A stretch of 64,000 nt of DNA from Streptomyces phaeofaciens (GCF_014648915.1 NZ_BMSA01000012.1:124001-188000); one strand, 5' to 3'. Shown: positions 51,252 to 60,508, counted from the first letter of the stretch. The notes: generated by a model not told the origin, from the sequence alone. Numbers and translations are program-made.

Positions 51252-52066
51252 GCACCGCCTCTCCCGCCGCGGGGTTCCCGTACAAGCTGATCGCGACCGA
51301 CCTCGACGGGACGCTTCTGCGTTCCGACGAGTCGGTCTCGCAGCGCACCCGTGACGCGCTCGCCGCGGCCACCGCGGCGGGCGCCGCGCACATCGTCGTC
51401 ACCGGCCGCGCGGTCCCCTGGACCCGGCACATCCTCGACGATCTCGGCTACCAGGGTCTCGCCGTCTGCGGCCAGGGCGCCCAGGTGTACGACTCCGGAG
51501 AGCACCGCCTGCTGACGTCGGTGACCCTGGACCGCCAGCTGGCCGGCGTGGCCCTCGCCAAGATCGAGGCGGAGGTCGGCCCGCTGTACCTGGCGGCGAG
51601 CCGGGACGGTCTGGACGGCGAGGTGCTGGTGGGTCCGGGTTACGCGGTCACCGGCAAGCTCCCGGCGACGCCCTTCACGGACGCGTCCGACCTCTGGACC
51701 GCCCCGCTGAACAAGATCTACATACAGCATCCGGAACTCTCGGACGACGAGCTGGCCGAGGCCTCCCGCCGTGCCGCGGGCGGCTTCGTCACGGTCGCGA
51801 TGGCGGGCGAGGGCATCGTGGAGCTGCTTCCGCTGGGCCTCTCCAAGGCCACGGGCCTCTCCCTGGCCGCCCGCCGCCTGGGCATCAAGGCCGCCGACAC
51901 GATCGCCTTCGGCGACATGCCCAACGACATCCCGATGTTCGCCTGGGCGTCGCACGGTGTGGCCATGGCCAACGGTCATGAGGAACTGAAGGCCGTGGCG
52001 GACGAGGTGACGTCCTCCAACGAGGAGGACGGCATCGCGGTGGTGGTGGAGCGGTTGCTCGCCTGA
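51248..52066 (+). CDS. HAD-superfamily (Cof-type) hydrolase
   Basis: A 272-residue phosphatase with a type IIB cap. Motif I DLDGTLLRSD (nucleophile Asp about 17), motif II VTGRAVP (Thr), motif III Lys in PLGLSKATGL, motif IV FGDMPNDIPMF. GTG overlaps the serS stop, so it is translationally coupled. Substrates of this group are sugar phosphates or flavin phosphates. A paralogue with the same layout lies at 62022. Confidence 0.93.
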   Translation: MSTASPAAGFPYKLIATDLDGTLLRSDESVSQRTRDALAAATAAGAAHIVVTGRAVPWTRHILDDLGYQGLAVCGQGAQVYDSGEHRLLTSVTLDRQLAGVALAKIEAEVGPLYLAASRDGLDGEVLVGPGYAVTGKLPATPFTDASDLWTAPLNKIYIQHPELSDDELAEASRRAAGGFVTVAMAGEGIVELLPLGLSKATGLSLAARRLGIKAADTIAFGDMPNDIPMFAWASHGVAMANGHEELKAVADEVTSSNEEDGIAVVVERLLA

Positions 52067-52112
52067 GGGTGCCCGCACCCCGGCCGAGGGGTCGCTGTTA
52101 GATTCGTCAGCC

Positions 52113-52532
52113 ATGCGATCACGCGAGTACGACCTCGACTTCCGCGACCGCGCCGGCCGGACCCGCGCCTGGGGCATCGGCCTGCTGTCCCTGGCCACGC
52201 TGCTGTGGGCCTGGTGCGCCGTCCTGCTCCTGACGCCGTACGAGGCCGACCGGAACGACGACGCCTACCCGGTCGAGTGCGAGTCCCGGCTGCTGACGGA
52301 TCGCGGCACGGCCAACGAAGGCGTGCGCAGCGGCGACTACTGCGCGGACGAACGCGACTGGCCGGAGGCGCTGGCCGTCCTGGGCCTCTCCGTGCCGGTC
52401 TCGGTCGTCGGCGTGGCTCTCTTCACGACGGGGACCCTCTCCCGCCGGATGAGCGCCCACGCGGAGGCGATGCGGGAGTTGGACCGGATCGCCGACGCGA
52501 AGGAGGCCAGGGACGCGGCCGCGTCCCGCTGA
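52113..52532 (+). CDS. Two-helix membrane protein of unknown function
   Basis: A 139-residue protein with helices at about 22-41 (GIGLLSLATLLWAWCAVLLL) and about 90-108 (LAVLGLSVPVSVVGVALFTT). The external loop between them has two Cys (VECESRLL, DYCADERD) that may form a disulfide. A C-terminal cytoplasmic helix (MRELDRIADAKEARD) follows. TAGATT 8 nt before ATG suggests a leaderless message. Family unknown. Confidence 0.82.
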   Translation: MRSREYDLDFRDRAGRTRAWGIGLLSLATLLWAWCAVLLLTPYEADRNDDAYPVECESRLLTDRGTANEGVRSGDYCADERDWPEALAVLGLSVPVSVVGVALFTTGTLSRRMSAHAEAMRELDRIADAKEARDAAASR

Positions 52533-52540
52533 CATGTCGT

Positions 52541-52628
<88 letters not shown>

Positions 52629-52946
52629 GGGTGGGCGGCCCACGCGAGAGCGACATCGCGTGCTCGAAGCGGCCGCCCCGGGCAGCTCCCCGTGCGCACG
52701 GGTCCACGGAGGGGTAACTACTCCGGAACCCGCCGCGGGCTGCCCTGTCGGGAGCTGGACGTACTGCCGTGCATGGACATCGCCCCGCTCCTCTCCCCGT
52801 ATGTGGCGCCGGCACGATCCGTGCGGCGTCGGTGACATCAACCACTCTGCCCGGGGGACGAGTTGGGCGCCACCGAATAAAACGGCCGTGCGAACGGTGA
52901 CCGCCCGGCACCTGAACCGGCCCCCGGAGCCGAGGCCCGCGGTCGG
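52629..52946. other. Intergenic region with the tRNA-Ser promoter
   Basis: 318 bp between the tRNA and the next leftward gene. GTAGTTACCCC on the minus strand near 52709-52719 could be a -10 region for the tRNA. Nothing else is recognisable. Confidence 0.4.
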
Positions 52947-53189
52947 CTAGCGGCGCCGCCATCTGCGGCGGCGGGACTTGCTGAAGAACCATCCGGCGGG
53001 CGGCTCGTCGGAGCGCCAGGGCTGCGGCTCGGGCTCCTGCGCGCGCCAGCGGGCGGCGAGCATCCGGGCCCGGGCGGACGGCTCGGCCGTCTCGGCGGCC
53101 CGGACGAAGCTCTCGTCCAGGACCAGGTCGTCCCAGGTCTCGCCCTCGGAGGGTCCGCGACCGCCGCTGACCGAAGTGTCGTCCGCCAT
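52947..53189 (-). CDS. Small Trp/Arg-rich hypothetical protein
   Basis: An 80-residue protein with GGAGGACGG upstream of ATG. Acidic N-terminal half (EGETWDDLVLDESFVRAAE), then a helix (ARARMLAARWRAQEPE), then a strongly basic end (FFSKSRRRRWRRR). Conserved-looking codon bias. No family assigned; the basic tail could bind nucleic acid or membrane phosphates. It lies downstream of the ABC exporter operon on the same strand. Confidence 0.75.
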   Translation of the reverse strand: MADDTSVSGGRGPSEGETWDDLVLDESFVRAAETAEPSARARMLAARWRAQEPEPQPWRSDEPPAGWFFSKSRRRRWRRR

Positions 53190-53321
53190 CCCCGTCCTCC
53201 TCGCCCGCTCCGCTCCGCCCAGTGTGGCGAAGGGGAGGTGAAGCCACCGTCAAGGACTACGGCGGCCCCGGCCTCCCGGCGCCCGCAACCTCCGGGCGCC
53301 CGCCCGCTCCTGCGCCTCGGC

Positions 53322-54041
53322 CTACTCCTCGCCCGCGAGCGTCAGCGCCCGCAGCTTCTGCCCGGCGTACCAGGTGGCCAGGACGGTCACCGCGACCAGG
53401 AACACCGTGGCCGTCGTCAGTCCGACGTCCGAGGTGACCAGGTCCCCGCCGGAGACCTTGTGGGCGACGGCCAGCGACCACTGCTGGACGCTGAGCGTGC
53501 GCGCCCCCGGCACCAGGGAGCCGAACAGGGCTTCCCAGACCAGGGCGTAGACCAGCCCGAAGACCACCGCGTGCCGGGAGACCGTGCCCAGCAGCAGGAA
53601 GAGCGCCGCGTAGGCGATCGAGGACACCAGTGCGGCGACGGTGTAGGCCACCGCGATCTGCTGGCCGTTGCCGTTGAGGATGAACCCGGCGATGAGGGTC
53701 GGCAGGGCCGAGAAGACCATCGTGACCGCTACCGCCACGATCAGCTTGGTGAAGATGATCGTCGGCCGCTTCACCGGCTTGGACAGCAGGTAGACCACGG
53801 AGCCGTCGTCGATCTCGGGGCCGATCGCGCCGGTGCCGGCGATGACACCGATGATCGGCACCATCGTGGCGAGCGCGAGCCCGCCCAGCAGGTCGGCGGC
53901 GGTCTGGTCGTCGGCGCCGGCCAGGGCGCGCACGACCAGGGAGATCGCGATCAGCAGCAGGGGCAGGGCGCCCAGGATGAGGGCCCGGCGGCGGCCGAGC
54001 AGGGCTCGGTAGGTGAGCCGGGCGACTGTGGGGTCGTACAT
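53322..54041 (-). CDS. ABC-2 type transporter permease
   Basis: A 239-residue membrane protein with six hydrophobic helices (LILGALPLLLIAISLVVRAL, LATMVPIIGVIAGTGAIG, LIVAVAVTMVFSALPTLIAG, VAALVSSIAYAALFLLLG, VVFGLVYALVWEALFG, LTTATVFLVAVTVLATWYAG). GGAGG precedes ATG. The cytoplasmic signature EIDDGSVVYLLSKPVKR fits ABC-2 permeases. It follows its ATPase by 11 bp and is last of a four-gene exporter operon. Confidence 0.92.
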   Translation of the reverse strand: MYDPTVARLTYRALLGRRRALILGALPLLLIAISLVVRALAGADDQTAADLLGGLALATMVPIIGVIAGTGAIGPEIDDGSVVYLLSKPVKRPTIIFTKLIVAVAVTMVFSALPTLIAGFILNGNGQQIAVAYTVAALVSSIAYAALFLLLGTVSRHAVVFGLVYALVWEALFGSLVPGARTLSVQQWSLAVAHKVSGGDLVTSDVGLTTATVFLVAVTVLATWYAGQKLRALTLAGEE

Positions 54042-54052
54042 CTTTCGGCCTC

Positions 54053-54964
54053 CTACGCCGCGACGAGATACGAGAAGACGGACTCGAGGGACTCGTCGGA
54101 CGGCGAGACCGTGAGCAGCCGGATGCCGTGGTCCTTGGCCACGCGGGGCAGCAGGGCCGTGAAGCGGCCGAAGTCGACGGCCTGGACGCGCAGCGCGCCC
54201 TCCGCGAGGTCGACCTCGATGCCGGCGGTCGACGGGTCGGCGATCAGGGCGGCCGCGAGGGCGCGGTCGTCGCTGGAGCGCACCAGATAGCGGTGCGGAC
54301 GGTCGGTCATCAGACGGCGGATCTTGCGGAAGTCGCCGCTGGCCGCGTGCCGTCCGGCGACGACGACCTCGATGTGCCAGGCGAGCTGCTCGACCTCTTC
54401 GAGGATGTGGGAGGAGAAGAGCACGGTACGGCCCTCGTCGCCCATGCGTCGCAGCAGGTCCATGAGCTGCATGCGCTGGCGCGGGTCCATGCCGTTGAAG
54501 GGCTCGTCGAGCAGGAGCAGCGACGGCTCGTGGACCAGGGCGCTGGCCATCTTCACCCGCTGGCGCATGCCCTTGGAGTAGGTGGAGATCTTGCGGTCCT
54601 GCGCGTATTCCATCTCGACCGTGGCGAGGGCGCGCTGGGCCGCCTTGGCGCCCAGGCCGTGCAGCTCGGCGTTGGCGACGACGAACTCGCGTCCGGTGAG
54701 GAAGTCGTACATCGCCTCGCGTTCCGGGACGATGCCGATGTGCTTGTAGATCGCCTCGTTGCGCCAGACCTGCACGCCGTCGAGGGTGACCGTGCCGGTG
54801 GAGGGGGCCAGGAAGCCGCCCATCATGTTGATGAGGGTGGACTTTCCGGCGCCGTTGGGGCCGAGCAGGCCGGTGACACCGGGGCCGATGGTCATGGTGA
54901 TGTCGTTGACGGCGACCACGTTGCCGAACCAGCGGGAGACATGGTCGATGGAGAGCGTGGTCAC
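54053..54964 (-). CDS. ABC transporter ATP-binding protein
   Basis: A 303-residue ATPase. Walker A GPNGAGKST (about 39-47), Q-loop replaced by IGIVPEREAMYDFLTG, signature YSKGMRQRVKMASALVHEP, Walker B LLLLDEPFNG with catalytic Glu, switch His in SSHILEEVEQL. A C-terminal regulatory region (about 215-303) follows. GTG at 54964 overlaps the preceding permease stop (GTGA). It should energise the permease genes on either side. Confidence 0.94.
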   Translation of the reverse strand: MTTLSIDHVSRWFGNVVAVNDITMTIGPGVTGLLGPNGAGKSTLINMMGGFLAPSTGTVTLDGVQVWRNEAIYKHIGIVPEREAMYDFLTGREFVVANAELHGLGAKAAQRALATVEMEYAQDRKISTYSKGMRQRVKMASALVHEPSLLLLDEPFNGMDPRQRMQLMDLLRRMGDEGRTVLFSSHILEEVEQLAWHIEVVVAGRHAASGDFRKIRRLMTDRPHRYLVRSSDDRALAAALIADPSTAGIEVDLAEGALRVQAVDFGRFTALLPRVAKDHGIRLLTVSPSDESLESVFSYLVAA

Positions 54965-55878
54965 ATGCCCACCTTCCGGTAGCGGCGCATCAGGAGGCCG
55001 TAGCTGGCGGCGATCAGGCCGAGAACGACGAGGACGTAGACGACGCCCTCCCCGTTGGACGGGCCGATGCCGCCCGGGAAGGCCGAGGTGGCGCCGAGGA
55101 ACGCGGACTGCACGCCGTCGATGAGGGTGACCGGCGAGAACAGGCCGATCCACGGGATCGCGCCGGTGCTGTTCTGCGCGTCGGCGATGGCCTGGAGCGT
55201 GGAGACCGCGCCGTAGGAGATGGTCATCACGGCGATGACGGCGGCGATGCCGAAGCCGCGGCGCGGGGTCACCGAGGCGATGACCAGGCCGATGCCGGCG
55301 AAGAGCAGTGAGAGCAGTGCCACGGAGACGAGTCCCTGTGCGAATCCCTTGGTCTGGTCGGCGAAGTCCAGCTTCGCCAGCAGCGCGCCCACGTAGAGGA
55401 CGAGCAGGGGGGCGGCGGTGAGGACGAACAGCGCCGAGGCCAGTGCCGCGTACTTCGCGCGGACGTAGTCCGCGGTCTCGATGGGCCGGGAGAAGTACAG
55501 CGGGACGGTCTTGAAGCGCAGGTCGCGCGAGACGGACTGGGGTGCCTGCGAGGCGACGTACAGGCTGATGACGGCCTGCATGACGATCGCGTAGCGCGTG
55601 TAGTCCAGGGGGAGTTCGTTGGCCTTCGTGGCGACGGCGACGGCGACCATGATGGCCGCGGGCACGCACATCACCACGAACAGCAGCATGGGCAGGACCT
55701 TGGACTTCACCGAACGGCCGAGGCCGTAGGAGCCGCGCAGGGACTGGGAGTAGAGGGACCGGCGGGCGTAGGCGCGGCCCAGGCGGGGGCCGTCGTAGCT
55801 GCGGTAGCCGATGTTGTGGATCCGGGTCTGGTCACCCGGCGGGGCGGCTGCTGCTCGCATGGGCTGCTCAACTGCCAT
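54961..55878 (-). CDS. ABC-2 type transporter permease
   Basis: A 305-residue permease. A hydrophilic start with IGYRSYDGPRLGRAYARRS (about 25-43) is typical of this actinobacterial family. Six helices follow (LPMLLFVVMCVPAAIMVAVA, ALFVLTAAPLLVLYVGALLA, SVALLSLLFAGIGLVIAS, FGIAAVIAVMTISYGAVS, GVVYVLVVLGLIAASYGLL). ATG lies 11 bp inside the upstream ATPase gene, so it is translationally coupled to it. Confidence 0.92.
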   Translation of the reverse strand: MAVEQPMRAAAAPPGDQTRIHNIGYRSYDGPRLGRAYARRSLYSQSLRGSYGLGRSVKSKVLPMLLFVVMCVPAAIMVAVAVATKANELPLDYTRYAIVMQAVISLYVASQAPQSVSRDLRFKTVPLYFSRPIETADYVRAKYAALASALFVLTAAPLLVLYVGALLAKLDFADQTKGFAQGLVSVALLSLLFAGIGLVIASVTPRRGFGIAAVIAVMTISYGAVSTLQAIADAQNSTGAIPWIGLFSPVTLIDGVQSAFLGATSAFPGGIGPSNGEGVVYVLVVLGLIAASYGLLMRRYRKVGM

Positions 55879-56842
55879 GGCCGACGGCCTCCTTCCTGGT
55901 CGCGTCGCTGTCCTTGAAGACTTCGGAGATGTGATGTCTGCGCTGTTCCATGCGGACCAGGCCGAGGCCGAGGTCGGCGACCACGTCCCGTACGACGTCG
56001 TAGGTCTCCTCGCCCTGTGCGGTGAGCAGCAGGATGTGGCCGGCGCCGGGCAGGCCGGTGGTGGCGGCGTCGAGGAACTCCACACCGCGCGCCTGGAGGG
56101 CTTCGCGGACCGCGCGGGTGCCGTCCGGGTGGCTGTCGGTGTCGGTGACCTCGATCGCGAGGGTGGCCGTGGTCTGGGTGAAGTCGGTGGTGGAGCTGGA
56201 GCGCAGGAGCTTGCCGCCGTCGACGACGACGACGTGGTCGCAGGTGCGTTCCAGTTCGCCCAGGAGGTGGGAGGTGACCAGGACCGAGATGCCGAAGTCG
56301 GTGTGGATGCGGCGGATCAGGCCGAGCATCTCGTCGCGGCCGACCGGGTCGAGGCCGTTGGTCGGCTCGTCGAGGAAGACCAGCTGCGGGTCGTGCACCA
56401 GGGCCTGGGCGAGCTTGACGCGCTGCTTCATGCCGGTGGAGTAGCCGCCGATGGGGCGGTAGCGCTCCTCGTACAGTCCGACATGGCGCAGGGTGTCCGC
56501 GGTGCGCTCGCGGGCGGCGGTGGGCGGCAGGCCGGACATGCGGGCCATGTGCACGACGAACTCGGTGGCCGAGACGTCGGGCGGCAGGCAGTCGTGCTCC
56601 GGCATGTATCCCACGCGCTCGCGGATGGCGGCGCCCTTGGTCGCGACGTCGAGGCCGAGCACCTCGGCGCGGCCCTCGCTCGCGGGGGACAGACCCAGCA
56701 GGATCTTGATCAGTGTGGACTTGCCGGCTCCGTTGGCGCCGACGAGTCCGGTCACACCGGGTCCGACGTCCACGGAGAGCCGGTCAAGAGCGGTCACCCG
56801 GGGGAACCGCTTGCTCAGGCTTTCGGTCGCGATCACAGTCAC
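55868..56842 (-). CDS. ABC transporter ATP-binding protein, first gene of the exporter operon
   Basis: A 324-residue ATPase: Walker A GANGAGKST, signature YSTGMKQRVKLAQALVHDP, Walker B LVFLDEPTNGLDP, switch His in VTSHLLGELERT, and a C-terminal extension (about 225-324). Start chosen at GTG 56842 (VIATESLSKRF follows) because TACATT sits 7 nt upstream, a leaderless signature; GTG 56869 is in frame but has no ribosome site. With the next three genes it makes two ATPase-permease pairs that may form one exporter. Confidence 0.9.
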   Translation of the reverse strand: MTVIATESLSKRFPRVTALDRLSVDVGPGVTGLVGANGAGKSTLIKILLGLSPASEGRAEVLGLDVATKGAAIRERVGYMPEHDCLPPDVSATEFVVHMARMSGLPPTAARERTADTLRHVGLYEERYRPIGGYSTGMKQRVKLAQALVHDPQLVFLDEPTNGLDPVGRDEMLGLIRRIHTDFGISVLVTSHLLGELERTCDHVVVVDGGKLLRSSSTTDFTQTTATLAIEVTDTDSHPDGTRAVREALQARGVEFLDAATTGLPGAGHILLLTAQGEETYDVVRDVVADLGLGLVRMEQRRHHISEVFKDSDATRKEAVGHGS

Positions 56843-57130
56843 GGAATCGAATGTAGTGACGCACGCCACGGAAATCGTCAGACCTCAGAGCTGTCCTCGC
56901 CTCAGACCTCAGATGTACGGGCCCGTAGGGGACCCCCTGCCTGAGAGTTACGGGTGTGATCCACCCGCGCTCCACCCGCGCGCCGCCCCCGGGGCGGGAA
57001 CCGCGCGCGCCTCGGTTCCCGAGGGGCGCCGTCCACCCTATTGACGCTTTCTCTAACAAGTGCCAGATTCGGGCGGGGTCAAGTTACGGACACGTACCGC
57101 AGTCGGCGCGGATCGCTGGGACGAGGTGGC

Positions 57131-57985
57131 ATGACGACGGCAGTGACACGCGAACTCTCCGCGGACCTGCGGGGATTCAGGCGGGTGCAGCGCCTCGCCT
57201 ACGAGTGCGCCGAGGCCGTGGCGGCCCGGCTGGAACCCGGGGTGACGGAGCGCGAGGCGGCGCGGATGCAGCGGGAGTGGCTGCGTGAGCGGGGCGTGCG
57301 CGACTGGTTCCACCTGCCGTTCGCCTGGTTCGGGGACCGCACGGCGTTCACGGACTTCCGGATTCCGCTCCAGTTCTTCCCCACCGACCGCCGGCTGGAG
57401 CCCGGGATGCCGTACATCCTGGACATGGCCCCCGTACTGGGGGGCTGTACGGCGGACATCGGCTACTCGGGCGCGCTCGGCGCCCACCCGGTGCAGGAGC
57501 GGCTGAAGGCCGACCTGGAGGCGCACCGGGAACTGATTCTGCGCGAGGTGCGCGAGCGGCGGCCGCTGCGCGAGATCTACGCCGACGTCGACCGCCTCAT
57601 GGTCCGCCAGGGCTACGCCAACCGGCACCGCGCGTACCCCTTCGGCGTGATCGCCCACAAGGTGGACCGGGTCCGGGAACGGCGCTTCTCGCCCCGGCTG
57701 TTCGGGTTCGGCACACAGGCGCTGAAGGGACTGGCCTCGGACGCCCTGCACGGCCATCGCGAGGGCTGGTCGCCCCTGTGGTCGCCGTACCGTTTCTCCG
57801 ACCATCCGCCGCGGCCGGGTCTGTGGGCGGTCGAGCCGCATCTCGGATTCCGGGGCACGGGCGCGAAGTTCGAGGAGATCCTGGTGGTCACCGACTCCTC
57901 GGATCCCGGGGAGAGCGCGTTCTGGCTGGACGACGACCTGCCGCACGTGCGGCGCTGGGCGGAAGGGAAGGCGGAGGCGGAGTGA
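57131..57985 (+). CDS. M24-family metallopeptidase-like protein
   Basis: A 284-residue pita-bread-fold protein with GAGGTGGC before ATG. Metal-ligand positions are present: Asp in YILDMAPVLGG, Asp in TADIGYSG, His in FGVIAHKV, Glu in AVEPHLG, Glu in KFEEILVVTD. It lacks the N-terminal creatinase domain of aminopeptidase P. Its stop overlaps the start of the hydrolase-SDR fusion, indicating a shared pathway, so it may be a hydrolase of another amide rather than a Pro-peptidase. Confidence 0.85.
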   Translation: MTTAVTRELSADLRGFRRVQRLAYECAEAVAARLEPGVTEREAARMQREWLRERGVRDWFHLPFAWFGDRTAFTDFRIPLQFFPTDRRLEPGMPYILDMAPVLGGCTADIGYSGALGAHPVQERLKADLEAHRELILREVRERRPLREIYADVDRLMVRQGYANRHRAYPFGVIAHKVDRVRERRFSPRLFGFGTQALKGLASDALHGHREGWSPLWSPYRFSDHPPRPGLWAVEPHLGFRGTGAKFEEILVVTDSSDPGESAFWLDDDLPHVRRWAEGKAEAE

Positions 57986-59739
57986 CGATGCTGGAGGGCG
58001 CGCGCGAGCGCCGGGTACGGACCGGCGGGATCGAGCTGTGCGTGGCCGAGCTGGGGGATCCCGGGCGGCCGACGGTCGTGCTGGTGCACGGCTATCCGGA
58101 CAGCAAGGAGGTGTGGTCCGAGGTCGCGGCACGGCTGGCCGGCCGCTTCCACGTGGTGCTGTACGACGTCCGGGGCCACGGCGGCTCGACCGCGCCGAAG
58201 CCGCTGCGGGGCGGGTTCACCCTGGAGAAGCTGACGGACGACTTCCTCGCGGTCGTGGACGCGGTCAGCCCGGACCGTCCGGTGCACCTGGTGGGGCACG
58301 ACTGGGGCTCGGTGCAGTCCTGGGAGTTCGTGACCGTGGCGCGCACCGAGGGTCGGATCGCGTCCTTCACCTCGATGTCCGGCCCGTCCCTCGACCACTT
58401 CGGGCACTGGATCGACCGGCGGCTGAAGCGCCCCACCCCGCGCCGGATCGGCCAGCTCCTCGGGCAGGGCGCCAAGTCCTGGTACGTCTACCTGCTGCAT
58501 ACGCCCACCGTGCCCGAACTCGCCTGGCGCGGCCCCCTCGGCAAGCGCTGGCCCGGCATCCTGCGCCGCCTGGAGAACGTTCCCGGCGACGCCTACCCGA
58601 CGCCGTCGCTGCCGTCGGACGCCGCGCACGGCGCCTGGCTGTACCGGGACAACGTCCGCGCCCGGCTGGGCCGTCCGCGCCCCGACGCGCACGCGCACGT
58701 GCCCGTGCAGCTCGTCACTCCGCTGGGTGACGCGTTCCTCTCGGAGCGCCTGTACGACGAACTGGAGGAGTGGGTGCCGCGGTTGACCCGGCGCACCCTT
58801 CCGGCGAAGCACTGGGTACCGCGGACGCGCCCGGACCAGCTCTCCTCCTGGATCACGGAGTTCGTCACCTCGGTCGAGGGCGGGCAGCCGGAGCAGCGGG
58901 CCACGGGCCGCCACGCGGACCGTTTCGGCGGCCAGTTGGTGCTGGTCACCGGGGCCGGCAGCGGTATCGGACGGGCGACCGCGTTCGCGTTCGCGGAGGC
59001 CGGGGCACGGGTGATCGCCGTCGACCGGGACGCGGAGAGCGCGGCGCGCACCGCCGAGATGTCCCGGCTGATCGGGGCGCCCGAGGCATGGGCGGAGACC
59101 GTGGACGTCTCCGACGAACAGGAGATGGAGAAGCTCGCGGACAAGGTCCACGCCGAACACGGGGTGTTGGACGTACTGGTGAACAACGCCGGTATTGGGC
59201 TGGCGGGTTCGTTCTTCGACACGACGTCCGACGACTGGCGCCGGGTGCTGGACGTCAACCTGTGGGGTGTCATCCACGGCTGCCGTCTCTTCGGGCGGCG
59301 GATGGCCGAGCGCGGACAGGGCGGGCACATCGTCAACACCGCCTCGGCCGCGGCCTATCAGCCGTCGCGCGCTCTGCCCGCCTACAGCACGTCCAAGGCG
59401 GCGGTGCTGATGCTGAGCGAGTGCCTGCGCGCCGAACTGTCCGGTCAGGGCATCGGCGTTACGGCGATCTGTCCGGGACTCGTCAACACCAACATCACGT
59501 CCACGGCGGCCTTCGTGGGCGTGGACGCGGAGGAGGAGAAGCGCCGGCAGAACCGCTCCGCGCGTCTGTACGGCCTGCGCAACTACCCGCCGGAGAAGGT
59601 CGCGGACGCGATTCTGCGCGCCGTGGTCCGTGACGAGGCGGTCGTCGCGGTGACGCCGGAGGCGCGGGGCGCCCGTGTGCTGTCCCGTTTCGCGCCGGGG
59701 GTGTTGAGGGCGATCGCGCGGATGAAGCCGCCTGTGTAG
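57982..59739 (+). CDS. Alpha/beta hydrolase - short-chain dehydrogenase fusion (EphD-like)
   Basis: A 585-residue fusion. Residues about 15-295 are an epoxide-hydrolase-type alpha/beta hydrolase: oxyanion VHGYPDSKEVW, nucleophile Asp in VGHDWGSVQSW, catalytic His in PAKHWVP. Residues about 315-580 are an SDR: TGAGSGIGRATAFAF for NAD(P), NNAGIG, catalytic Ser in NTASAAAYQ and YSTSKAA (Tyr, Lys). The same order is found in mycobacterial EphD, linked to lipid modification. GTG 57982 overlaps the preceding stop; ATG 57988 is an alternative. It suggests coupled epoxide opening and alcohol oxidation on a lipid-like substrate. Confidence 0.93.
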   Translation: MTMLEGARERRVRTGGIELCVAELGDPGRPTVVLVHGYPDSKEVWSEVAARLAGRFHVVLYDVRGHGGSTAPKPLRGGFTLEKLTDDFLAVVDAVSPDRPVHLVGHDWGSVQSWEFVTVARTEGRIASFTSMSGPSLDHFGHWIDRRLKRPTPRRIGQLLGQGAKSWYVYLLHTPTVPELAWRGPLGKRWPGILRRLENVPGDAYPTPSLPSDAAHGAWLYRDNVRARLGRPRPDAHAHVPVQLVTPLGDAFLSERLYDELEEWVPRLTRRTLPAKHWVPRTRPDQLSSWITEFVTSVEGGQPEQRATGRHADRFGGQLVLVTGAGSGIGRATAFAFAEAGARVIAVDRDAESAARTAEMSRLIGAPEAWAETVDVSDEQEMEKLADKVHAEHGVLDVLVNNAGIGLAGSFFDTTSDDWRRVLDVNLWGVIHGCRLFGRRMAERGQGGHIVNTASAAAYQPSRALPAYSTSKAAVLMLSECLRAELSGQGIGVTAICPGLVNTNITSTAAFVGVDAEEEKRRQNRSARLYGLRNYPPEKVADAILRAVVRDEAVVAVTPEARGARVLSRFAPGVLRAIARMKPPV

Positions 59740-59813
59740 GAGACTTGACGTGCGCCGCCCGAAGTCACGCCGCCGCAGATGACGTTGGCGAAACCTCCTG
59801 AATCTGCGGCTCG

Positions 59814-59867
59814 TTGTCCACAGAACCTCCAACAGGCCTGTGGATAACTTCAGTTGGTTGTGGATCA
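59814..59867. promoter_or_regulatory. DnaA-box cluster upstream of kptA
   Basis: TTGTCCACA (59814-59822, perfect), TGTGGATAA (59839-59847, perfect on - strand) and TGTGGATCA (59859-59867, one mismatch) within 54 bp. Confidence 0.72.
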
Positions 59868-59953
59868 AACCTCCGGTCCAAAACAATATGCGTGATCCAC
59901 GTCTCTCCCGTCATGCTGAGGGCATGAACGAGAACGAGACGAACGGAAGAGAG

Positions 59954-60502
59954 ATGGACGAGAGACGCACCGTCAAGGTGTCGAAGTACCTCTCGAAGCA
60001 CCTGCGCCACCAGCCGGAGCGCCTCGGGCTCACCCTCGACGCGGCGGGCTGGGTCGAGATCGACGACCTCATGGCGGCCTGTGCCGCGCACGGCTTCCCC
60101 TTCACCCGGGCCGAGCTGGACCATGTCGTCGCCGCCAACGACAAGAAGCGCTTCGCGATCGACGGCACCCGGATCCGCGCCAGCCAGGGCCACAGCGTCG
60201 AGGTGGAGCTCGGCCTGCCCCCGGCGACCCCGCCGGCGTACCTCTACCACGGGACCGTCGCGCGCGCCCTGGACGCGATCCGCGCCGAGGGGCTACGGCC
60301 CATGAACCGGCACGACGTGCACCTCTCGCCGGACCGTGAGACGGCGACCCGCGTCGGCGCCCGCCGGGGCCGCCCCGTGGTGCTCTCCGTGGACGCCGGG
60401 GCCATGCACCGCGACGGCCATGTCTTCCAGGTGAGCGCGAACGGGGTGTGGCTGACGAAGGCCGTGCCGCCGCGGTATCTGCGGTTTCCCGAGAAGCACT
60501 GA
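59954..60502 (+). CDS. kptA: RNA 2'-phosphotransferase (Tpt1/KptA family)
   Basis: A 182-residue enzyme that moves an RNA 2'-phosphate to NAD+, giving ADP-ribose 1'',2''-cyclic phosphate. Start chosen at ATG 59954 after GGAAGAGAG; ATG 59924 is in frame but poorly spaced. N-terminal helix-turn-helix lobe KVSKYLSKHLRHQPERLGL and the C-terminal NAD-binding lobe with YLYHGTVARALDAI, HDVHLSPDRETATRVG and GHVFQVSANGVWLT. Bacteria lack tRNA splicing of the fungal type, so the physiological substrate here is unknown; RNA repair is possible. Confidence 0.93.
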   Translation: MDERRTVKVSKYLSKHLRHQPERLGLTLDAAGWVEIDDLMAACAAHGFPFTRAELDHVVAANDKKRFAIDGTRIRASQGHSVEVELGLPPATPPAYLYHGTVARALDAIRAEGLRPMNRHDVHLSPDRETATRVGARRGRPVVLSVDAGAMHRDGHVFQVSANGVWLTKAVPPRYLRFPEKH

Positions 60503-60508
60503 CCCTGC

